NCBI GenBank assembly: GCA_020631735.1
Contig: CM036197.1
Span: 46,175,880-46,239,879 of the forward strand
Length of the DNA: 64,000 bases
Reading direction: 5' to 3'
Source of the DNA: Saccharum officinarum
Lineage: Eukaryota; Streptophyta; Magnoliopsida; Poales; Poaceae
The notes below the pieces were generated by a model. The model saw only the letters and a program-made list of their open reading frames with translations. It did not search any database and was not told where the DNA came from. Made by a program: the position numbers and the translations under genes. The stretch's first letter is position 1, and the number at the start of each line of letters is the position of its first letter. Positions 47,070 through 58,455 of the stretch are shown here, one piece after another.

Positions 47070-50066
47070 ATTTTTTTTTCTTCGCAGTTGTATTCTTATT
47101 GATGAGTTTCTTTTTCTTTTTAGTTTTTGCCACCTTGATGGGCACATTTACAAGTACACCATCAAGGTCCGCATTATTATCGTCCATCACCTCCTCCGCT
47201 AAGTCACCACAGAGTCGACTTATGGTGAAGGTGTCTGGAACGATCTCTTCCTCCTCAGAATCGCATTCCTTTTCATTAATATTAGAACCCATAGAAGGTC
47301 TCAATCTTTCTGTTTCAACATTCTTTAAAAGAGCAATAGACCCGATCTTTAAATCATTTGTGTTACCCAAACTAATACCCACTCCCCCTAAGTTTTCCTT
47401 AATACGAGTATTAGAAAAGGAACAAAATGAATTAACATTTAAGTTACCTTGGGGTTCCTCAAGGTTCTTGATGGTGACCCTTCTTTCCGCCTTCTCCAAA
47501 GAGTCAACATCAGCCGCATCCGCATTCCTTTTGCTTCGGCGTACTGGGTCAACTCACCATCTGACAAAATTGTCATCTTCATGACACTTCCCAATTCCTT
47601 TTTAGACATACCATCTGCTGCCACTCCAGCATCCAGCATGGCACCAAAAAGATCCGCAATGTGATGAGCACCATCTGCACACGCTTCCTCAATTGTCGCA
47701 CCAATGTCTCCGACCGAGACCTCTGTATAATCCCTATCAAGCATATCAGAATACTGTTGATAGGATTTCAAAATCTGCATGTCACATGCAGCAGCATTGG
47801 CCAACAGCAAGGGTTGCTGTACTCGGCCCAAACACTCCTCCCTCACCGATCCACCTTCAGTACTAAGCTGTGGTGCCAGGGCTGCACTCGACAAAAAAAT
47901 TAGCCGGCTTAGAAGACTATGGTTGACTCTGCTGTACGCGTGCTGGTGCTAACAACACTCCGGAACCTGGTGTTGCAATTGTTGCCGCATTTTTCACATT
48001 TATCGGTCTCCTTTTTTGATCCCTAAAAAGTTGTGTGTATCCTCATTAAGCTCATGCTCTTCCCCTAGCAAATCATCATTTGCCCAATCATAATCCATTT
48101 GTGCCTCGGAAGCTTTGTCCTCTTTCCCGGTCAAATTAGTTCTTGTTGCACTTCCTGCACTTCACCCGGTAAAAAGTGTCCCCAGAAATCTGTGCTTCCT
48201 TCATCTCAGTATCCTCTGGCACACCATTACCATGGTCCTCGCTCCCATTATTCTGTGGGTTCCAAATATTCCCCAAACCAATGTTAGGTAAAAAATGTTC
48301 TACCTCAAACGTCAACTGGAAGTACCTATTGCCGATGATGACATCTAGTTTGGTCGAAATTGCCTTAGGCTCTATCATTGCCACTGCAAAACGTCCAAAG
48401 TTATTGGCTCTAGTAGTCACCATATCGACATCCTGGGTAACACCAAAGAGAGTGCCAAGTGCCCATAGGATGACATACTCCCTCAAAATCCTCGGCAAGT
48501 TTGTGGCTCGCATCCAAACCACTGGTAGAGCATGGCCAAAGTATTCTCCATCCTCTTTAAATTCCTCAAATTTGAGAGTGACCCCCTCCTTCATCTCTGC
48601 ATTGAACTTAGTCATCTTGATTAGATCCCCCTTTGTAGGGAAAAGGACCTTAAACTCAGTTTCACTATGTCTCTTTACATCGCATGCAAAAGTATCAGAG
48701 ACCAACACCCGCAAAAAAATTGCCAGTTCCTCCTCTGTCAAATTCTTGCCTGAGGTCGAAATCAATGCCATTTTAGAATCTTTCTTTGTTGGTTGTATGG
48801 GTGCATGAGGAATGTAATATCCCGCCAGTGCATCAGTTGCTTGACCAACTAACTGAGCAACCGGTTTTGGTTGCTTGAGTATCGGACTCCGAGTCAATGC
48901 ATGATCAACGCTCTTGCAAATTTCATAGAAGACTATTGTTGTGCATTCAGACATCAAGTGACCTTTCACTCTACATCGCCTGCAAATTTTTGACGTGGCT
49001 GTTTTCTGAAATGCCTCCAGTGCACCATCATTAGTTGGTCCAATTGCCAAGTTCTCAATCTGCATAGCATTTGCTCCTGTAGCCGAAGACGAACCATGCA
49101 CCGCCTAGGATGCTGTTGTCATTCTTGCCTGCACCAAAGTCTGACCGAACCATCTCCTTCCCTGTTGCTTGCTCTGTGTTAGTCTTGACCTGCTGTTCAG
49201 CCCCCAGGCCCTGTTGCCGAGCCATTGTGCTGGACGCCAATGAGGGTCCCTGTTGCTGGTTCGGCAACGGAGGCTGTTGCTGATTTGACAATTGCAATGC
49301 CACTGTTTGTTGCTGCAATGGCCCTCGCTGTTCCTATCACTGCAACTGCTGCTGGTTCTGCAAATGAACAAGTGCTTCCGCCTGTTGCTGTGCAGGTCCA
49401 TGCTGCAGACCTCGATGATCCCGCTGTGGTGCTTGTCGCTGATAATTGCGACCCTACCGATATGCATTGTTCCAGCCTCGACCACCATTGCCGCCATGTC
49501 GACCCCGCCAGAAATTGGTGAACTGTGAACCACCAGAACAAGCCAGTTGGCATCCACACGCGTACATGACCGTTGAGGGCGACTTGGGAGGCAATCCTGA
49601 GGATCTCAACGACGGGGAAGGCCGGCGACTCCCCGACGCTGGCAATTGTGAAGGGGAACCTGAGTTCGGTGGTGATCCTGAACCTGTGGGAGATCATCAT
49701 CTCCACGACCTCTTCGTCAGGAACCACTTTGGCGACAGCAGCGAAACGGTGAAGAGGATTGCTGGCGATCCCGTTCTCGTTGGAGATCGGCGTCTTTGCG
49801 ACGCTGGGAAGGGTGGGAACACCGTCGCGATCACCAGTTCGGAGGGTCGGCGACTCCGTGACCCCAACACCTCCCATATCCATGGCGACAAAGATCTGAC
49901 GACGAACAGTGCCGTTCAACTGAGTTCGCGCCCACGGCGACGGCGTCCACCACTGATCCGGGACCTTCGAAGTACGGAGGATCAGGTGAGGAGGGATACA
50001 CAGGTACGTGGTTCTAGCGATTCTGTGCAAGGAAATGGAGCGGAGGATGAGGACGGCGAATGTCAC
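47070..50066 (-). pseudogene. LINE ORF1: DUF4283-like domain and CCHC zinc knuckle, degenerate
   Basis: N-terminal tract ELRFPFTIASVGESPAFP and VALNGHVRVW. RGG/Gln-rich part (FWRGRHGGNGGRGW; Gln-runs). Knuckle CRRCRVKGHLMSEC (about 48960-49000), followed by a second knuckle whose outer cysteines are replaced (YEICKSVDHALTRS). Then an RRM-like DUF4283-type block (KVLFPTKGDLIKMTKFNAEM, LPRILREYVILWALGTLFG) and a basic C-terminus (KKKKKLINKNTTAKKKK). The longest uninterrupted block is 48136-49101. Frame changes occur near 49100 and 47890. ORF1 proteins of this type bind element RNA. Confidence 0.75.
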
Positions 50067-50079
50067 TTCGTCGGTGGCT

Positions 50080-51071
50080 ACGGGAAACGGCCCTTGCCGG
50101 ACCCGGCAGCAGACATCCGCCCCATCGGTTCCAAGTCCAAGTTCTGGTCTTTAGTAGACAATGATGAGTCGAAGATAGCATCACAGTCACCATCCACGTT
50201 GGATTTGGTTCGTCAAGCTGTTCATGGATTCTCCAAGGAACAGCTAAGCGAAGTGGAGAGAGCTTTGCAAGATTCGTCGGTTCACCGGCGGGTAGAGGCA
50301 TTAGCATCTTCGGCTTCATCGGACAAAGAAGCTGTGATGGTGAGAAACATTGTGAAGGCATGGATAGATGTTCGACGACCCACGACAAAGACGAAACCGT
50401 GGACAGGGAAGCTGCCGCGACCAAGGGTTTCGCCGTTGCCTACCCTTGGTGACTGTGCGGTAATGGAGATACGTGGTCGCCGGTCATTCCAAAGGGGTAC
50501 GCTCATTGAGGTACTCAGGGAAGCATCCTCGGATATGCCGGCGATGATGATGACGCCTTGGATCGGCGTCCAACGTCAGACTTCGGCAAATATTCAAATC
50601 TCTGTCGATCCGATTTTGACGGCTCAGAAAAATACGTTGTCCCGATCCAAAACGCCAGCAGGGAAGGGTGGGCCTCATGACGAGGTCCAACACAGGCCCT
50701 GTACGGTGAAAGGCCAGGGACGCGTCAGACGTCGTACATCCAAACTCGCGGATCGGTTCATTCACTGCAACTTCGATCTTAACGCGATCAATAGAAAAAC
50801 CCTAGCCGTCACTCCCTACTCGGTCTTTCCTTCATACCTCCAGGTTCTGCGTGCAGGCATGGCGGCAAGTGCGGGCGGCGTGGGAAGCGGTGGTGGAGGC
50901 AGTGATGGTGGTGGTGCCGGAGGAAGAGGTTTCGCCGCTGGTCGTGGTGGAGGACGTGCAAGCGGTGGTGGTGCTCGCGGTGGAAGGCATGGATACGACG
51001 CTGGGTACAGCTACAGCTACTACGACTACAGCACCCATGGACCTCCTCGATTCAATCCCAATCTCGGATAA
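50080..51071 (+). pseudogene. Plus-strand ORF1-like fragment, head to head with the LINE
   Basis: The open plus-strand frame stays free of stops from 49446 to 51071. The protein-like part begins near 50120: SKFWSLVDNDESK, TLDLVRQAVHGFSKEQLSEV, then KPWTGKLPRPRVSPLPTLGD (about 50390-50450), which resembles N-terminal ORF1 segments of grass LINE/zinc-knuckle proteins. A separate Gly/Arg-rich segment from ATG 50860 follows an AAAACCCTAGCC leader and ends HGPPRFNPNLG before TAA. The part left of 50080 is antisense to LINE ORF1 and probably open by chance. Assignment is uncertain. Confidence 0.4.
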
Positions 51072-51246
51072 ATATTAAAAAGTGGAACAATTTTTTTAGG
51101 TTTCTGTAAGATAGATAGATCTTCATATTTTTAATATGTAATAGATTTGTTGATTTCCTAATATGTTCGTCTACAAGCCAAGTGTCCTGTAGGCGTGAGA
51201 AAAAAAAACTCGTGACCCCATGCAACGCACAAGCATATATCTAGTA

Positions 51247-51390
51247 TATTAAAAAAGCTGCAATCAATAGAATAATAAGTATTTAATATAGCTCGTTAGG
51301 ATAACGGCTCAACTTATATATTAAAAAAGCTGCAATCAATAAAATAATAAGTATTAAAAAGCTGCAATCAATAAAATAATAAATAGTATT
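51247..51390. repeat. Triplicated about 37-bp AT-rich unit
   Basis: Three copies (about 51247-51284, 51318-51355, 51352-51390) of TTAAAAAAGCTGCAATCAAT followed by RAATAATAA. They lie in AT-rich sequence after the LINE-related block. Confidence 0.75.
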
Positions 51391-53507
51391 CAATAAAACA
51401 ATCAATAATCAATATTCTCCCTACTCCAAATTATAAGGAATTTTGGCTTGTACAGATTATTGCTTTAACTTATGTATCTGGACAGTACACAATAGCTCAT
51501 ATAACCAAAGTCTAGTTTTCCTTTCCATCCTCAGAGACATACATCTTATTTTCTTAACTCTAAAAAACCTTTAGATTACCTCTCTGCCCTAGAATTGGTT
51601 TTCAAGATGGATTTATTTTATAGTTAAAAACATTCGATAAATATCTTACAAGGTTTTTAGACCACGAAAATTCTATCTAAGCTTCTAAGTTCTGAAAAAA
51701 AACTTCTAGATATGGATTGGGATACGTGAAATCCAAATAAAATAATTAGATCCCATGAAAATATCTCTAAAAGCTTCTAGAATTCTGAATTAGCTCTACG
51801 AAACTAGAAAAAAATATCTAGGAAACTAGAAAATTTCGAGAACATTCTAATCAATGTCTAAACATGTCTTAAAAACTTTATTCAACAAAAATATGAGATG
51901 CAATCAACATGAATGTAAAAAACAATAATGTGAAATGCATTCACGTTGTTTAGATGTTTTGTTTTCGTTGAGGAAAGTTTTTAAAATGTACTTAGATGTT
52001 GATTGCAATGTTTTGGGAATTTTATAGATTGTTTGGATGTTTTTACCCATTTTCTTAGAGCTTGGAGGTTTATAGAGATATTTTTCATGATCTCTCAATA
52101 TTTTTTTTGGGTTTCTCATGCCCCAAATATATCTCTAAATTTTTTTTCTCGGATTTTCAGACACCTAGAGACATTTTTGTGGTTTACAGAAATGAAGAAA
52201 CTACCATGAGAACCACTTCTACCATGAAACATAATTCAAATGGTTTTGAGATCGAGTAACGTGTGGGGAGGAGGGAGTTAAGATGTCTGGCTCTATAGAG
52301 TTTGATAAAGAGAAAAACTAGATTACAATGATAGTAAAGGGGTGAAAAAGGAATTTTTCCCCGGTGCAATGCAAGTATGCAACCGTGCAGCATAGGGCAA
52401 GCGCCAGCGAACAAGCAAGCATACTACACACACTAAATCAATAGTTCAGTACAATTATACAATTGTCACGAATTCAGAAAATCACTAACTATCACGAATT
52501 TGTCTAGATCCTTCAAAAACTTCCTATAGTGTTATATCGATATAGCACCAACGCGTGGATTACAAATTCTTTTTTCATAGGAGTCATGTTGCATGCAGTT
52601 GTTGATTGCACTGCACCGACATATTATACTCATTCAATAGGCACTCACAACGGAGAAAAAATCATAGTTTCTATATGCATTAATTACTCTGACACGTAAG
52701 TATTTTGATGATGTGACCAACGATTTAATAAGAAGAGAGAAGAAAATGGTTTCTTAATAAGAAACTATGTCTACATATAGGAATCAAGACATGAAGTGAT
52801 GTGATAGTCAGATAAGAGAGAAAGAAGACATGTGGTTAGACAAAAGATTATTATGTAAAAACTATACATTGGAAACATAGTTTCTATATAGTGTCAACAT
52901 AAACCAATAGACGTAGAAACTATTTGTGGTTTCTAGCCTTGAGACTGTCCTTAGGACAACTCCAACTGCTATCGAAATCACTAGCGGTTCTCACATGTTA
53001 TTGGTTAGGTAGGAGAGAGAATTGTAAAATCAATCGCGCTAGCGAGGTCTTAAGCGCGCTCACTCTGCTTCGATGTTCAAAGCTTTTTCTGTTTTCTATC
53101 ATATCTTGCGCCACATCAGTAGGCGACTTGGCTATGCCGTTGAGGGCGCCCTTCGAGTAAGACTAATAATAGAGCCAAGTTGTACAATAGTAGTCTCTTA
53201 TTTGTCTATAACAATCTTTTTTATTGTTACTTTTACCTATGCCCCACATTCTCTTTCATCCTCCTCACACTCACTTCAAGTATGGGCCCACAACTACATA
53301 TGTATCCGTTCCTGTCTAGCTTGTTAAGAGCCCAATTCTCCTCTCTCTCCTCTCCTCTGCATTAGCCTTTGTTTGGTTATAAGCTCATTATATTTTTCTT
53401 TCTTATACGATGAAATCAGTTCAACCGACAACAGATTTTTAAATAGGAAATAGGACTCATCAGCACACCTTCCAAAACGTACACCAACGAACAAACGAGG
53501 CTACTGA
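51391..53507. other. AT-rich intergenic sequence
   Basis: No gene recognised. A MITE-like beginning (CTCCCTACTCCAAATTATAAG at 51418) has no matching end. Open frames are short and without domains. Confidence 0.5.
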
Positions 53508-54634
53508 TCAATGATCATCAACTCTTGCTGAGACGACCTTGTCCAAGATATCTCTGGCAACCGAAGGGTAGCTCAAAATGAGATGGCCGAACCCCTCCGT
53601 TTTCATGGCAGCGCGAAGCATGTCCGGCCAGGACAGGAACCTGAGGCAAGCTTCTCTGAGCTTGACGCACTGGTGCCGCTCGGCCAACGCCAAGGTGGTG
53701 GCCACCGACTGCACGTCGATCCAGCCGCACAGCCTCTCCTCGCACAGCACCCTCAGCCTGTCGAGCCCGTACCGGTCCGCGGCCACGAGCAGGTGCTGCG
53801 CCGCCACGACCCTGCCCGCGGTGCAGTCGTCGGCGAGCGAGTCCGTGTAGATGTAGTGAGGAGCCCCTCAAAGGCGGCGGGATCCATGTCGTCCACCTTG
53901 ATGACGCACCGCGCGCCGTCCCCGCCCTGCTGAGCCTCCTTCATGGCGCCGAAGAGCTGCGCCTTGAACACCATGGAGCGGGCGGCCAGGACGTACCGGT
54001 CGCCAACGACGAACGTCACGTCGGAGCCGTCGCCATCCCTGAGCATGCGCGCTAGGTCGTGGTGGAGGACGGACTCCGGGACCTCGATGACGGCGTCGTC
54101 CTCCGTGTGTGTCCGTATGACGGCCATGGCGCATCGGATCGTGAAGCTGTCGTTGGAGTCCCGCAGCAGCCCCTCCAGTACGGATCTGTCGAAGAACGTG
54201 TTCGTGCCCCATGCGTCACCGACAGGGCCGTAGGTGGTGGTTTCGGTCCTCGTCAAGTCGGTCTCTTTTCCCTTCTTCCTCCTCCTCTTCCCTCTCCTGG
54301 TCGACACTCGGCGACCTTTGTCGTCGAGCAGAGTGAATTTGAACAGGACCCTGGTGCCGGCCGGTCCTGCCACAAGGCGCAGGTAGACCGCCGTGAAAGA
54401 GGCTGCCTCCTCTTCAGAAGTATCGTCGTCGCCGTCGGGGTAGAACCTGATGCTCCAGTCGCAGCCGCCGGCGCTGAAGGTGCTCGAGGCCACGTACATG
54501 CCAATGCCCACGAGCAGGGAGAAGTTGGTCACCTTGTAGTCGTGCGTCACGGTGATGCCGTGCGTCAGGCATCTCGACGACGTCGCGGGCAGCGATGGGT
54601 TAGCTGAAGATGAGGAGTTGGTATCACCGGCCAT
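53508..54634 (-). pseudogene. MATH-BTB protein gene with 1-nt frameshift and 18-nt deletion
   Basis: ATG at 54632-54634 (CTCCCATGGCC context), MAGDTNSSSS. The MATH domain covers residues about 25-180 (THGITVTHDYKVTNFSLL, SIRFYPDGDDD) with a basic insert RRGKRRRKKGK near 113-123. The BTB domain starts near 195 (RMLRDGDGSDVTFVVGDRYVLAARS). After residue 259 the frame shifts: one base is missing between 53857 and 53858. In the other frame the BTB/BACK-like part resumes (TDSLADDCTAG, AAQHLLVAADRYGLD, REACLRFLSWPDML) to the stop at 53508. BTB also lacks six residues (FFLAHR in the paralogue) that normally include the conserved AHR. MATH-BTB proteins are substrate adaptors of CUL3 ubiquitin ligases. 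A TATA-like TATAATA lies at 54736-54742. The frameshift could be a sequence error; the 18-nt deletion is less likely to be. Confidence 0.85.
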
Positions 54635-54779
54635 GGGAGATTGGCGGCGGCGGAATTAGGGCAACAGACGAGAGCCTTCAAGGAAACACATGCTCGCGCC
54701 TATGTCGCTCAGAAGTCGGATCCCGGCAGCCTTCGTATTATACTACGTAGACAATAGTGCGTACGTAACCGCACCTGCA

Positions 54780-56041
54780 GAACTCGGTCACGTCGTAAAT
54801 CTTTGGAACTTACCGAAGGTAGGAAACTAGGAATCGCGTGTACAGCCAAAACTGCAGGTACCACAAGAGTCCAACTTGTGCATGCATGGGTTCCAGATTA
54901 ATCCTTGCTTGTTAACGGAGCGGGATTTGCAAAAAATAATAATTAAGCTCGAGCAACTCTAACAGATTTGGTAAAATTAGATGCTAAATTATGAGATATA
55001 GCCATTATGTAAAATAGAAAGTCTATATAAAATGTAGAGTTTTACAGCAGCCTAGCTAAACTGAAAAACACAGATAGCAAACATGACTCGCTAGGGAAAT
55101 ATGGCCAGCGAGAATGGTGAGATAACCAGCCGAGAAAAATAAAAAACAATATAGAAAAGCTGTTGGAATACTTTTTTTATATAGAACAATAGCTATAAAT
55201 AGCTTCTCGAATATATTTACACAATTTGTTGGAGCTGCTCTTAGACAGATCTCCAAATTTCCTAGAGCTAGAAAATTTTAGATCGGAACTGGAGCATGTC
55301 AAATGCATTTGCAGGGTCTAATGAGAAGAGAGCAGCAGTGGGCAATTGTGTCGCATCTACATCCAGTGATCCAGAGCCAAGCATAGTTAAAAGCGGCAGG
55401 GCAGGACATGCGGAGACTAACCGCAAAATCAACGTTTTTGGTCATCCCAATCCCAATTGGCGACGATATGGGTCAAGAAAATGATAACAAAGGAAATCAT
55501 CGAATCCATCCACGGGGAGGAATTCAACACATGGTGCAGTCTAAATGCTAGTATATATTAAGATCGAATTGATAGAGCGGCTCAAGATGTGCCCAAAATT
55601 CCTTTTGCTTTTGGTGCCCAAAAAATCGAACACTTATCAACACTCTCAACAAGTAAATACTTGCCAAAACTTATATTTTATTATTATATTCTTCCACGGG
55701 TTACATGAATGTTTTCGTTATAACTCATGGATGCCTCAGCTGGTGGCGGCAGTTAATTTGGCGGGTGAACAGTCCAACCTAAAAATCAGTAAGAATTGTG
55801 TAAAATTAGTATATGAGCATTTCTTTCATATATAGTACAGAAGTAGTAGTACAAATGTTTATTTTGCTATGATGAAATGAATACATTTAAGAACTTACTT
55901 CCACAATTATATCCAACTGGCAGGGCTTGTTGCATTCCCTTGCAAGATGAACAAGTTTCTTCGGGTCTACATGCTTCTCATCATTACGGTTGAGTATATG
56001 ACAAATGCAAACCATGTCCGAATGTGCCACCGCTTTACGAC
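54780..56041. other. Intergenic sequence between MATH-BTB genes, part 1
   Basis: AT-rich. No coding frame with recognisable features and no supported element ends. Confidence 0.5.
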
Positions 56042-56168
56042 ATTTTTTTTAGAAAGACGCCACCATGGCGCAGCCTCACGGAGGCAGGTGCGGCAGCCAG
56101 GGTTCGAACCCCGGCCGGTGCCATCCCACGACGGAGACGAGCCACTCGAGCTAACGCTCCTCCGGGGG
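56042..56168 (-). mobile_element. tRNA-derived SINE
   Basis: On the minus strand a pol III A box TAGCTCGAGTGG (56142-56153) is followed about 31 nt later by a B box GGTTCGAACCC (56100-56110). After this come a GC-rich tRNA-unrelated body and a 3' end TTTCTAAAAAAAA. Spacing and boxes fit a tRNA-derived SINE and not a true tRNA: no cloverleaf or anticodon stem is formed. Target duplications were not identified. Confidence 0.7.
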
Positions 56169-57323
56169 TATGTAATCACCCTCTTTTCTTATGGTCTTCA
56201 TGCATTTGCTCATGACCAAATCTTTCTCTAGAAGACAATCGTAGTTATCGAAAGCTTCACCTGTTCTAAATATGGTAAATACAAAAGCACGCACAACATG
56301 GATGTTAATGACTCCTTTCATAGCCATTCTATAGTAGTATTGGGTTGATTTTTCCGGGATCTTGTATTGATCGTTGCTTGATTGGAATGGTGATTATTTC
56401 TATTTATAGCATATGGAAAATATAGTATTGGACTTCCAGTAATGTCCAAGAATCTTCGAATGGATACCAAACTAAATCAAAAGTCATATAGGTGGTAGGG
56501 ATAATTAATGTTTTTTATAACAGTATCCTCACTGCAGTCTAGATGAAGAAGAGATTTGATCTTTTATACTAGTAGTTGGCATATGCAACATTGATTAATT
56601 AGACTTACTTAATTTTGGAATTATGGTATCCAAAATATTTATATGAAGATACACAGGGTGATAGGTGATTTTCACTCAGTTTCCAAGAATCCTCAAAGTG
56701 ATAGCCCCACAATAAAAGCCCAAGACACAACTACCTAATATACAATATTGATACCTACTATTAATAATAGAATCCATGTTTAAGTCTTCAAGGAAAAAAT
56801 ATATGTGAATCTTTAAAATTTAAAATGGTAGCCAAACAATACTGATATACTATCATTTTACTTTAGCTTATCTTCACATGCCACATGAAAATCCAATTTA
56901 ACACCACGGTTGTAACACTCCACCAATAAATCCTATATGGAAAATGTGCATGTTTCGAAATCTTGTTCAAATGCTTGGTGTTGTGGTCGTATTGCTTATA
57001 GGTCAAACTCTAGTCAATCTTAGTTCAAACTAGGATAGATAAAACCTAAACATATGCATGCACAATTTAGCTTAGGTTGTTAACTAAATTATGAATAGCA
57101 TATTTAATCATGTTATATATATTTATATGTTTTTATTTACTTATGTTTTTAGACTTGAGTGCCATTTAAAATGAGTGTAAATGAAATGTAAACTTCTCTT
57201 TCAATATTTTGGCATGAAATAGGGTAGGCACGGAATAGAAAACGAAAAGGAGAAGATAATAAGTCAATGGGTTCAAACTTTGGCTTAACCCGTTGCCTCC
57301 TGTACGTAATCATGTTGATTATT
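56169..57323. other. AT-rich intergenic sequence
   Basis: Nothing recognised on either strand. Confidence 0.5.
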
Positions 57324-57328
57324 AGGGC

Positions 57329-58183
57329 TGTTGGGAAATAAGGGTCCCGACAAAGAGAGTGACGGTGTGAGAGAGGGGCGAGCTCGCTACAGCTTGAACC
57401 TAGGGGTCGAAGGCTCCGCTCTAGGGCGGAGGCCTTCAACTAGCAGGGGCACGGATATAAAAATGGAGTTCATGAGATTACTGAGGCAATAGTTAGGGTA
57501 TCACATTACACGCGATCCTCCTCTACATAGGGTTCAAGTCCTCCTTTTACGGGACACTGCTTGCTACGATCCTACTTTACATCTTTACCCCCTTTACAGC
57601 TAAGGTACATTCCTGGGATATTCCCATGCTAGTACAAATTGCTAAGGGTAGTTCAGGTCTTCTCTTCTTCCACCGTCTTTGCTTCCTGGGCCGTAGTTGC
57701 GGGCTTGTAGGTGACCCACGGACCGATGTCGTGGCTCCACGGGAACTCTCTCCTTGTCGGTGGAGGTCTTTCAGGGTTCCTCACAGTCTTCGCCCGGAAA
57801 GCCTTCGCCTTGTCGCTCGGGTCGTCACCTCAGCCTATGCCACAAAAGCCTTCACCTGTTCTGCAGGAGCCTCCGCCTATTTCGCGGAGCCTCCTCCGTA
57901 ATCTGTGGACCTCCGCCATAATCCGTGGACCTCCGCCATAATCCGCGGACCTCCGACTTTTCACCACAGCCTCTAACTGATCTTTGTAGTGCTCGACCTC
58001 AGACTTTTTCATCGTGACCTCTTACTTTTCTTCAAGGCGCTTCGACCTCCTACTTTTCACCACAGCCTCTGACTGATTTTTATAGTGCCTCAGCCTCCGA
58101 CTTTTGCATCACGGCCTTCGACTGATCTTCATAGTGCCTCTTCAAGGGGAGTTGGCCCATATTCCGTATGGGCTCCCCCAACA
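57329..58183. mobile_element. Solo LTR, 855 bp, with 5-bp TSD
   Basis: Starts TGTTGGG and ends CCCAACA (perfect inverted termini), flanked by identical AGGGC at 57324-57328 and 58184-58188. The interior has no coding sequence but contains short direct repeats of the type CCTCCGCCATAATCCG (57890-57955) and of GACTTTTCACCACAGCCTCT (57953 onward, again near 58050). The target duplication with a single LTR indicates excision by LTR-LTR recombination. Confidence 0.88.
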
Positions 58184-58227
58184 AGGGCCATTACCGCATG
58201 CCCTCTTTTAGATCTCAATCCTTCTCT

Positions 58228-58455
58228 GGGACTGTTTGACACACTTTCTAGCTTTGAGATCTATGCTGAATCTACAGTTTGTAGATTAAATTGAAGTGGG
58301 TTTAGATATTTATATTTAATCTATAAACTATAAACGAAATGAGTCATGTAAATGCACATGACATTCCTGTAGCTCCAGATTCAAGATTTCCTAGAGCTAC
58401 TTTAGCTTTAGAAAATCCACAAAAATTTTAGAGTTAGAGCTCTACCAAACAGGGC
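58228..58455. mobile_element. MITE-like element, hAT type ends
   Basis: Left end GGGACTGTTTGAC; the right end reverse-complemented reads GCCCTGTTTGGTAGAGCTCT. This is a common grass terminal motif (CYGTTTGG). The target duplication is unclear. Confidence 0.5.

Larger units (their letters stand above)
45118..50066 (-). mobile_element. LINE (L1-like) retrotransposon, 3' part missing
   Basis: On the minus strand: an ORF1 region (about 50066 to 47070) with a CCHC knuckle, then ORF2 with endonuclease (about 47060-46680) and reverse transcriptase (up to 45118). The RT is cut by copia element 2 right after the motif GVRQGDP. The rest of RT and the 3' tail should lie on the other side of the copia element but fall in the gap. 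The 5' boundary near 50066 is approximate. Confidence 0.8.

Noticed and set aside
48176..48808. 210-codon plus-strand frame
   Set aside because: Antisense shadow of the LINE ORF1 block at 48136-49101.
56095..56160. tRNA gene suggested by GGTTCGAACC
   Set aside because: Only A and B boxes are present. The acceptor and anticodon stems do not pair, and an extended body and A-rich tail follow, so it is called a SINE.
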